Source of the DNA: Solen grandis
Lineage: Eukaryota > Mollusca > Bivalvia > Adapedonta > Solenidae
Direction: 5' to 3'
Length of the DNA stretch: 64,000 nt
Assembly (NCBI GenBank): GCA_021229015.1
Contig: CM037778.1
Span: forward strand, 17,739,214-17,803,213
Within the stretch, counting starts at the first letter, position 1, and every line of letters begins with the position of its first letter. Below, in pieces: positions 37,501-49,500 of the stretch. The position numbers and the translations under genes are program-made. The notes under the pieces are model-generated. The model was not told where the DNA came from. It was given only the letters and a program-made list of their open reading frames with translations, and ran no database searches.

Positions 37501-40500
37501 AGTTCACGCACCTCTGACATGTAACGTGTCCTTGGTTAACTTAATAGGTATAAGGCAAATGGCCCTCACATCAAAATGATATATAAGCTACAAGATTCAT
37601 TTGATGTGGAAAATCAATAAAATATTTCAAAATTGCAAGCCACCTGACTTTCTTATTGCCTGTTCCAATTCATGCTTAACTCAACATTACGAATCCAAGC
37701 CCTTTAATTTTACAGCTGCACATAATAATAAAGGTAATATCATCTTAAAAAGTGTAAATATATTAATCAAATGAAAAACTATTAATTAAACAAGAGAGTT
37801 AAGTGGAATGTGTGCTGAAGCGTGACCTAAAAAGTCTGATGGACAGACGGAATAGTGATTCCTATGTGTCACCTCTGCATACAGCAGGTAACACAACAAA
37901 AGTGAGACAAATGATGAAGTTGAGAAAGATGCAATCTATGTTGATGAAGACAGCGGTAATTACCTCCTCGCAGCTGGGATCGTTGAGAGTGTTGAGTCGT
38001 GCCTGACAGCGTTGTTTGCGGTATATCTGCCACTGCAGGCTGCGCAACTTGATCTCTTGTTCCAGCTGATCACATTTGACAGACTGGTGACCGGTGAAGT
38101 ACCGCGATAGCTCATTCTGGTACCTGTTTATAGTATTCAATAGATAAATATATAAAACAGTTACATTATTATTCTAAGACACAAGTTTCTGATTGGCTGA
38201 CTTCTTGAAATTTGCATATATTCACAGCAGCAAATTTGGAATATATACTGCACTACCCTTTCTAAAACACTGCATTTATTTTCTAAAAATCTCTTAACAA
38301 TAGCCTTTTTATTTTTCACAAATATGAATGTTAAAAAACATGGTTTCAGCTTTATTTCAATTTGATTTCATTTGAAGCAGGTGCATAACAAAATAACGTT
38401 CCCCTCAAAAAAAATGATATCACATAAGTAGAAACAGAAAGAAACACAGCCATGAGAGCTGTCCTTACCCAATGAAGGTTGGTGAATGGACCTGGGGCAG
38501 GGTGGATACATTGGCAGGGACCTGGTTCCCCTCATATTCCTTCAGCTTTCCCTTCAACTCCACTATCTGTATCAAGGGAACAAGATATTTCACACACCTG
38601 TACAAATTTCTGATTTCAATAAATGATACCTTTGTCCTCTATGTATATACTCAATGCCTCATGTATAAAAATTTGATCTTAAACATGTCTGTTTTCTTTA
38701 CAGGTTGCCCCTCCACTCATATATTTTGTGAAAAAAAAAAAAAGTAGGACATAAAACATGTTTAATTAATTTTTTAAACAAAGAATAAAATACCCAACAA
38801 ATTTAAAAAAACATAATTATAAAAAAAGAAAAATGCAATTCATTCTTAAAATCATTGAGAATATACATAACAATATAAACAAGAGGGCCAAGATGGCCCT
38901 GTGTCGCTCACCTGATTAAGATGGCTGTGTTAGGCAAAATGACAAAAAATCTGGCATCTAAATTGTTTTTCTAACATTTGACTAAGTGGCCTACATTTTG
39001 ATCCTACCTGAATTTGCACTCAACTGGGAATTCATGCAGTCATCATTCATATCAAGTTAAATGAAGACTGGGAAAAAAATGTAGGCCTCACAAGATTTTT
39101 CTAAAATTTGCCCTGGTGACCTACATTTTTGACCCTATGTTGCCCAGTTTTGAAGTCATCCGAGATTTGATGTAAACAAACATTCTGACCAAGTTACATT
39201 AAGGTTAGTCTAAAACTATAATCTCTAAAGTGTTCACAAGGTTTTTAAGATTTGACCTGGTGACCTAGTTGTTAACCCTAAGTTACATAATTTTAAACTC
39301 ATCAAAGATATCATGTAGACAAACACCCTGACCAAGTTTCATGAAGATGGGCCAAAATGTGGCCTCAGAATGTTCACAAGGTTTTTCTAAGATTTGACCT
39401 GGTGACCTAGATTTTGACCCCACATGACCCAATTTCAAACTCATCTGAGATATCATGTAGACAAACATCCTGACCAAGTTTCATGAAGATTGGGCCAAAA
39501 CTGTGGCCTCTAGAGTGTTCACAAGCAATTGTTGACGATGGACGCCTGACGACGCACAAAAGGCGATCACAAAAGCTCAACCGAGCACAAGGGCTCAGGT
39601 GAGCTAAAAACTAACAAGATCAGTAATTTCTGTCAGTGTCAGATTTCAATTCAATTTAAAAACTTTAAAAACTTATCAAATATATCAGAAGGTACAGATA
39701 ATCATGCATACTGTGATTAAGATACTATTTAATTGATCAGGGGAAAGAAACCCTATCTACCTACCTCTTTTCTGAGTTCCTCAACAATCTGTCCATATTT
39801 GGCCACATGGAAGTCAACATTTAATACATTTTTCTTCAGCTGTAACAAGAATCAACATACATAATCTAAGGCATGAAGAGCCACAGTAGCATCACACTAC
39901 ATATGCAGTCAAACCTGCATTAGCATTCATCTTTGAATAACTGCCAATCTGTGAACAAAGCCCGAAGATAAGATATATAGAAAACTTTATGAAAAGATGA
40001 TGTAAATATTGGGGCCTTTTCACAGACAATTGATGTTAACCCTTTCCCTCATAGAGGACACCATGAAAAGACTTATGCGAACAGCATAAAACCAGATCAG
40101 CCTGCAAGTAACTCGCAGGCTGATCAGGTTTTATGCTGTTCGCTGCTCCTCAGTGGTCTGGAAATGAGGATTTTGTAATTAAATTTGGTAAGGTTTAACT
40201 GTGGTTTTCTGCAGATCAGGCTTTATGTGGTACCTATTGAGTGCGTCAAAATGAGTCTATATGAGGGAAAGGGTTAAACTGCAGAGAAAGGCAGTTCCTG
40301 TGTGTTGCAGCAGAGCAACTCTTTCTTTTGACCTTAACATCATTCATAAAAATAACAATATGGCAAACATTTACAATCATGAAGTGGCTTTAAAATTCAA
40401 GTTTTTTGCAAATTTTGCCAAATAATGGTAAAGAGCAACTTAAATGGTTTATGGAATTATTTCCTTCTGCAGAATCTTCATTTAATCTCTTGAGTCATCG

Positions 40501-43500
40501 GTAGGAGTATCTTTTCAGTTTCTCTTGAATGGTCTTTCATGGTGGTCAATGTAAACTACAAAAGAACCAGGTGAACTTTAGACAATGTGGCTCACTTACA
40601 GTTGCCTTTATATGCTTGGCCCTGTCTGCGTATCTCAGGGTGTTGTAGGTGTCCTCGTACGTCATGGCTGAGGGACTGAAATAACATCACATCTAATGAA
40701 TAAACACTGTCATAGTACTGTATCAAGTATTAAGCACTATTCCAGGTTTTAATAGTGGAAATTCAAGTCAGTCTTTTCCATTTATTGCTTGGTCAACTGT
40801 TCACAAACAAGACCATGATTTTTTGTGTAAACCAGGTCAACAACTGACTACCTTTTAACTCACTGTAACTACTGGATAGTCTGTCACTTAAAATACATTC
40901 TTAAACAGTGGAAAGATCCACTAAATAACTGATATTGTCTTTTTTTTTTCTTATCATTTATAACATATTCTAAAGAAAGAATAAGGTGATCATTTATTGA
41001 TAGTGATTTACATGCATGCTCGTGTTCTTCGACTGTGCATAGTAAACATGTTTTCATAATACACTTCAAATTTAAACAGAGCTAGATTTCCTGTCTCATA
41101 TTTATGGTACTCTCAACCCGCTCCTGCTTCATTTTCCATACATCCTACGTGGGTTTTCTGATGTTTAGATTGAAAGCCAATACAGTAATCCAATTGGATG
41201 CAAGATAAACTAATAGCTTGTATTGCAGTATCCCATATCACCCCTTGTTGTCCTTACCTCCATATGGAGAGTATCCAAAATATAAACAGCATTTTGATTT
41301 GCTTTAACATTTTTATGCTTAACATATAATCTCAGTTTAGGAATGGATATTTACCCAAAAAACCATGACTACACTGCAGGAATATCCAAATCACTATTGA
41401 CCATGGTAACTCTCCCTAGCAACACTCCCATAACTAGCAACCATGACAACACTACTAAGCAGCACTCCTATCACCATGACAAAAGCACCTACCTGACGGC
41501 AGCGATCATCACAGTCTGACAGTTACCCCCGATGGAATCTTTCAAAAGGCGTGTCAGCTTGCTGTCCCGGTATGGTACAAACCTCTTGTTCTGAAACAGT
41601 AGTCCACAGCACCATTATATATGCTACTTTTATGTGTCTTGGAGTCTGGGGTCTATATTTCGGTTGTATGTTATCATGGTTGGTTGGTTTGTTTATTGGA
41701 TTTAATGTTCCACCAACGGTATTTCAGTCAGTGTCCGACAAATCCTATGTCCGGAGCCCACGGGCTACCAAATTTGTTGCCCGGGCTACCACCTCTTTTA
41801 TGTTAGTCGCCCGCCGGGCTACTGCTGTTTCCGGTGTCTGGTTGCCAGGTGTCATCAAGCCGTGTATCCTCTCTTACACATTATATTATGTAATGAAAAT
41901 ACCTACTGTGATCACTGATAAGGTATCAATAAAAAGGTGGAGTCATTCACCTATTAGCCGTATCAATTGATCCAATCAATGGAGGACACTGATGCTTGCG
42001 GATTACTTGGATAGTTTCGTATCTTTGATTTTCGTAGATGTTTGCAGACACTTTCGAAAGGAATCGTTTTTCTGCTTATAAAACTGAGACCAATATTCGG
42101 CAACATGTTGTATGCCAACACTATCCCAACTTGATGTAGGAAAAGTAAAAAGAAAACCATGAATATCCTCCAAAAGCAAACTAACTTCTATATTTTCCGT
42201 CATAAACAGACGCCATATCTCGGCTTCAAGCGCACGACAATAAAACACATTTTTAACCAATTTTGAATGATTTTTTCTCATATTCAAAGTAAGAAATGAC
42301 TATTCTAAGAATTTCTCGGCAATAAAATCATACATTTGTTTTTAATTACTTATTTTACTCTGGTAATTGTAATTCTTTGATCACTGTCGCCGATTACTAT
42401 AGAATGTCATGGGTTTTCGCGGTTTTATTTTCCAGTTTTTTTAAGTGAGCAAAAACATAGAATAAATGACTTAGCATCAAAATACACTTGTTAAAATAAA
42501 ATCTAGTGGAAAAAAAGCTTTCTAACTGTATCAAACATGAAAATTGGCAAATATAAACTGCAGTCCAGTTTTGTTCTATTTCACATGTTCAAGGGAGGTA
42601 ACTACAAATAAGTGAAATTAAAAAAAAAACAATGAGAAAATAAAAAACAGTATTTCATTTATTTATATTTTTCATATATGTATATTTTTTAATTTGTATG
42701 TATTTTAACAAGTTATTTCCTTTACTTTGAGATGAATAATTATTCTAATTATATCTTATTACTACATAGTAAAGTAGATCTTTAAGTGTACATAAGTATG
42801 TTAACATCAAGAACATGTATGCAAAGTTAATTTCTGAATAAAATAAATATACATGAGCATTTTAAATATATTTCTTATGTTTTTTTGTTTTTTAAATTCT
42901 TACCATGAAAATTTTGTTTTTCAGTTCAGTGTGATTGTAAAATGTGAATATGCTATGCAAAACATACATTTTCTTTGCTGATATACTTTAATGTCATAAG
43001 GCTAAGCTTTTGGAAAATGTAACATTACATTCTACTTGATGATAAACATATAGGTATATGGATGCTTTTCTGGTTAAACTAAAGTTCTCTGATACTGATG
43101 TCTTTGATTGATTCTAACATTTTAATTGTTCCCTCTGCTTTTTGTAACTGTAAACTACACATTGATAAAATAAACTGTATAAAGACCGACTGAGTCTAAG
43201 CACTGCTGTACATTAGACTTTGTGAACAAATTTCTGGGCTACCAGTTGCCAAATCTGGTAGCCCAGTGGGCTACCAGAATTTTTGAGAATTTGTCGGACA
43301 CTGTCAGTCCTTTGGAAACGATGTCTACTTGAAATGTATATTGTGCTGCCACACTGCAGTATCACGCCCTAGACATCTGGCATGATACCACACCCAGTCA
43401 CATTATCCTGAAACCGGGCCAACTAGTCCTGGAACTACCCTTATATGCTGAGCACCACGCAAGGGAGCTATACCATTACCACTTTTTACAACTGTGGTAT

Positions 43501-46500
43501 GTCCCGGCCAGGGATCAAACCCACAACCTTCCGATTCCGGGGCAAATTCTCCAACCACTCGGCCACCAGTTATCATGGTTTGAACAGAGGATTAAATTAC
43601 AATTAACATACAATAGTGTGTGAAGAAGGGATGATGACAAAAATGTCAACTTCAGATGAATGGTATTTACATAGGATAAAGTATTCAACGTAGAGTGAAA
43701 ATCTTTTAATCTTTAATTTTGTGAATTTGATAAAGATGTGAAAGTAGAAAATAATACATTATCACAAGCAAAAACAAAGAGCAATAAAACCATGTTACAT
43801 TTTTCTTTTCTGATCTGAAAAGTCCTAACAACTCTTAATGTTTCTTCCCAGCATTGTTGTTGATATTTCATAACAACTGTTTCTCACTTGGCAAATAAAT
43901 CATATAAATATATATAACATGTGCAGTACCTTATTCTCTGCCAGTGCATTGATGACATTGCCGAGTGCTAGAAGTGATCGGTTGATGTTGGCCCCCTCAC
44001 GGAAGCGTGAGCCCCTGTTCTTGGTAACAGTGGCCCGTTCCGACCCAGCAAGGTCCACCAGACACAGCTTGGCAACTCGTACCTCGGTGGAGATGTTAGC
44101 TGTCCGGTCCTGCTGTCTCACAAACACCTGGCATAGAGGATGTACAAACATTGGGCAGACTGAATCATGCTTAATACTCTACACTTACTGACAGAAAATG
44201 GTCGGGAACAAAATTTTTTCAATACATTTTATCCTGTTATAACAGAAAATTTGGATTCCGACACCGACATAAAAAGATCGGGAACGAAAGTTTGTTTTTG
44301 TTCATATTTCAATGTGCGATACAAAAACAAACAAGAGGGCCATGATGGACCTGAATCGCTCACCTGAGTACCATTGCTTCAACAAGGTTTTTAAAAAGGT
44401 TTAATTCTAAACTTTAACCTGATCCACCAAATATCTAAGCAATGGGCCATATGGTTTCAGAGAAGACTTGGGCGCAGGGTCATTTATCACCGTAGGGCCA
44501 AGACTTTGAAAATCTTTGTAATGAACCATTAGATGCTACTACATACCAAAAATCTTAGCTCTAGGCCTTATTGATTCATAGAAGAAGATTTTTTAAGATT
44601 TTCCTATTTAACTCTATGTAAAACAAGTGACCCCTGGTGTGGGGTCATTTATCACCATTGGGCTATGATTTGTACAATCTTGGTAGTGGCCCATAAGATG
44701 ATGCTACATACCAAATATCTTAGCTCTAGGCCTTATGGATTCATAGAAGAAGATTTTTTAAGATTTTCCTATATAACTCTGTGTAAAACAAGTGACCCCT
44801 GGTGCGGGGTCATTTATCACCATGGGCTATGATTTGTACAATCTTGGTAGTGGCCCATAAGATGATGCTCATACCAAATATCTTAGCTCTAGGCCTTATG
44901 GATTCATGAAGAAGATTTTTTAAGATTTTCCTATATAACTCTTGTAAAACAAGTGACCCCTGGTGCGGGGTCATTTATCACCATAGGGCTATTATTTGTA
45001 CAATCTTGGTAGTGGCCCATAAGATGATGCTACATACCAAATATCTTAGCTCTAGGCTTTATGTATTCATAGAAGAAGACTTTTTAAGATTTTCCTATAT
45101 TAATCTATGTAAAACAAGTGACCCCTGGTGCGGGGTCATTTATCATCATAGGGCTATGATTTGTACAATCTAGGTAGTGGCCCATAAGATGATGCTACAT
45201 ACCAAATATCTAAGCTCTAGGCCTTGCAGTTTTGCAGAAGAAGATTTTCAAAGTTTGCATTTTTAAAATCTATTTTTAGCTCCTGTGACCTAATTATGCA
45301 ATGGACCAGAACCATTTATACAACTTTAGTAGAGCTTCATCCAAGGAACATTCCTGCAAAATATTTTTCAAATTGGCCAAGCCGTTTAGGAGGAGATGTT
45401 GTTTGAAGCAATTGTTGACGCCGGACGCACGGACGCACGGAAGACGGACGCCGGACAAAAGGCGATCAGAAAAGCTCACCTTGAGCACGTTGTGCTCAGG
45501 TGAGCTAAAAAGAAAAGATGATGAACTTTTACTGAAACTTCATTTTCGGAAAATGGTTGTCACTGAAAATAGCCACATTGGTTGAAACACACCTACTGGC
45601 GTGTAGAACAAAACCTGTTTAATTGTTTGTATTGGATTTTTCTATTCATGCGTTACAATGGCAAACAAGGGGATTGTTAATCCGACGTTCAGATGAGTGA
45701 ATATAAATCTCACTTCTGATTGACACAGTTTTTTGTGTTACATCTACGTGCACGTGTACAGGCTGTGAAAATTTCATTATCATTTTGAATTAAATAAAAC
45801 AGTGTGTGTGTTTTTTAATATTTTATTACTGAAGAAACTTGTGCATTTTATTTTCTTTTAAATAATATATTTCAGCACTTTTGTGTATTTTTATGTTTTA
45901 AAATATTTAAAAAAAGTGAAAGATATGGTCTATACTTTCTTGAAAGTGTTTGACATCTTATTCATTTCAATATAACAACATTTTCATCATAACAATTTTT
46001 CTGTTGTAACCAGACTTGACTGTTATTACTATTTATTTTTTATAACAAATTGTAAGAACCAGTAAGCAAGCACTAAGCAAAATTTTTACAAATTTATGAA
46101 TCTGAGCTACAATACAGCATGAACAAACAGAAAAGACCCTGATCAGACTGCTCCATTTAAGAAGCTCTCTGATCAGATTCTGTCCTGTTTGCCAATGAGT
46201 TAAAATGAGGTAAATGGTTAAAAAAGAAAGCTCTCAGATTCCCAGAGTATACACATGTAATTGTACTTCTGATGTCAACTTCATAGCCTCATTGGGTTTC
46301 AACAAGTTTCTCTCATTTCAATAAATAACAAGTTTAAAGACTTTAACTGGACCAATATAGTGACAATTTAGGGGTCAGACAGAAAACAAATTTCGTAATT
46401 GTGTTTTCACGTGATGAGTTAAGAATCGCAGAAGAACCAATACATACTGTTTTATATGCTTAATAGGAGACACCTAAAGCTGTTACTGAAGGTGATTAAT

Positions 46501-49500
46501 ATCAATTTACCTGTAAGACTGCATGTGAACGTGAAGACTCGGCATTAGCATCGGTGGGATGCTGGCTTCGATGCTGGTTCCCAAACTGTAACATGTACAG
46601 GAGCTCCTCTGCTGTCTTGGGCTTTAACATGGGACAAGGTATCAGTCAACAAATATTTCACATATTAATGTACTCAATAGACTCTAGAGAAATATTTGAA
46701 GCAATAACAGAACTCAAAATGTTAGAATAAAAATTTTGAAATTTAATAAAAGTATTAATTTATACAAGATTTTTACTTTTTTTCATCTTTATTTTCTATA
46801 TAGACTATTTCTACTCAAGTTTATTAGTATCTTAATTTTAATACAAATATTTTTTTTTTTAAATCGTTTACAAAAACTCTCATACAATTTGAAATAATAG
46901 GGTAAAATTTGCAATTCCACTGGATCATATTCAAAGTTGAAAAACACAGAGAAATGCAATTAACACCACGATACAAACAGAATTCTGGTTGTGTATTAAT
47001 ATTATTTTTTAAGCCAGTTTCTTTTTTTAAGATATCAAACAATTCCTGTACAATATTACCACTTGTCCAATGAGACCCTATGTCTGTACTATAAACAAGG
47101 TGAGTGACCTACCTTGTGTAGAGAGAGTCCCGGTATGACCACACCTGCGTTAGGGTCCTCACGTATAGGCAGGGCATTACCCGGCATCAATAGATCGCGG
47201 ATGTTCTCATTGTACACCTGTTATACAAAACAACCATTTTATCTATAAATTATACATATATAAATTAAATAAAATATGAAAGGATTTTTCTCTACTACCT
47301 GCTTAGAAATGATACCAGTAACAAGAAAGTTTGCATTATTATTACATGGGGTTTNNNNNNNNNNNNNNNNNNNNNNNNNNNNNNNNNNNNNNNNNNNNNN
47401 NNNNNNNNNNNNNNNNNNNNNNNNNNNNNNNNNNNNNNNNNNNNNNNNNNNNNNCTCTTCTCCCCACACACTGAATATTGAATAATCTATCTTACATTTT
47501 TTTTTTAACTGTTAAGGAATTTTAACACACAAACTCCTTTGATAAAATATGTCTGACCGGATTCCTTAATATTGCTAATTAGGAAAAACTTTTTTATTTC
47601 AGAAATGTTACTAAAAAAATCATTTATACATGGGACAAATAGCCTGAAAATGAAATATGTCCCGAAGTAACATTCTAAATTAAGTATAGGCCCATGCAGA
47701 ATTATTACACATTTACGTCTGCCACAATGCCCTGATTTAGCATTATATAACGTATAAAAAATGATACTGAACTTTTTGCAAAAACACTAAAATACAATGA
47801 ATCATGACAGTGTGTGATGCATATGATTCCTATATAGCCAGTAAGGCCCATTTTCTCTTTGTGAACCAAGACCCAGTTATTCCTACCTCCAGATAAGAGA
47901 CGGCCACATTACAAGTTTTGTTATCCTTCATGTTGTCTATCCGCCTGTACAGGTCCATCATGGTGTGGTACATCACGCCAGGCTTGTCCTGGCTCCCAAG
48001 CATTGTGAACGTCTTCCCTGCACCCGTTGCCCCATATGCAAACACTGAAATGGCATATGTTAATTAGGTTTATTGTTCCGCCAACAGTAAATCACTCACT
48101 TGGAAACCATTTCTACTTAAGTCAAACATATTGTTTCCACACTGCAGTATCATGCCGTAGATAAGTAACATGATACCAGACCCAGTCAAAATATCCTGAC
48201 ACTGGGCCAAACAGTCCTTTAACTACCCTTATATGCTGAACGCCAAGCAAGGTATAGTTCACAACAGTAAAACTACCATTTTTATGAATTTAGTATGTCG
48301 CAGCCAGAGATCCAATTCATAATTTAACAAAGGGCAATAACTACAAAAATATGATGCACAAAGTTAAGGTTCTTGGACATAACACTTCACCTCAATGAGT
48401 TCCATCCACCTGTGAAGTTTAAAGTTAATAGCTTTGATACTTTCTGTGTTATGCTCTGGACAAAAAGTGTGACAGAGAGACGGACAACTCTGACAAAAAC
48501 AATATGTCTGCCCCATATAAATATGGGGAAGACATAATTAACATACACAGTATCAAGAATACTTAAAGTAAAGATATAAGAAAGAGAGAAAGATAAGGGA
48601 AAGATGTCTGATTCTGATAAAATAGGTATATCTACCTCTGGCATATCCTTTAGTAAGCCAAGTGCTGGGTATGTGGCCAGAGCCATATACATCATGCATG
48701 CTTTTCAAGGGAAACCCACTTAATACAAGACACATTATATTACAGTTTCATGAATTACCTGTGCAGCAAAGCTTACAAAAACAATGTTCCACTGAATACT
48801 TATGCACCATGAAAACATGTAGTAACATTAATATGTTTATTTAGCAATATGTATTTAAAGGGACAATCAATATAATCTTAATACCAGGCTGTACTTCATG
48901 TTATTTAAACCCAAACTATCCAGTAATTAACATTAATTGGAATAATAACTAAACCCCCCCAAAAATGTATACCCTAAATTATGAGTGGAACCAGTACAAA
49001 AGCATTCCTACTACAAAATGCTAATACCTGTAATGGCTAATACTTAAGTCAAGATGAAGTAGTCGACTCCATGTGTTGAATAAGTGACTTTAATGTAGCA
49101 TTAGCCTAAAAGTATGACAACAAAGTTTGATCTGGATGTTAGGTAAAATGGTAAGAGATATCATGTAATCAGGGTTCCCGCTGGCCATCGCCATTGTCGC
49201 CAATGGCGCCAGAAAAAAAAATCTGGCTCCAAAAAAATTGAAATGGCGAAAGGTTATGACGCCTTATTTTTCATAATTGGCGCCGCATAATAAACTTGTG
49301 TTTTTTGCTTGGTTCCCGATTTTTCATTCTCCGCATATTAACCGCAATGAAAAGCGGATCACCAATCAGTTTACTCAAGCGTGTTTACCGTTATCGTGTA
49401 ATCTTAATGATGGGTCTATTGTTTGTCACAGCAGGTGACAAAAGATTATTCTTATCCATTCATCGATTACGTAATCATGCTGCAGTAAATGACCAGAGGG

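Noticed and set aside
42003..42287. 94-codon frame as a transposase fragment
   Set aside because: It lies inside the 1575-bp transposon but shows no catalytic or zinc-finger motif; likely chance.
44440..45240. CRISPR-like array
   Set aside because: Units are contiguous ~166-bp tandem repeats without unique spacers, in a eukaryotic intron.
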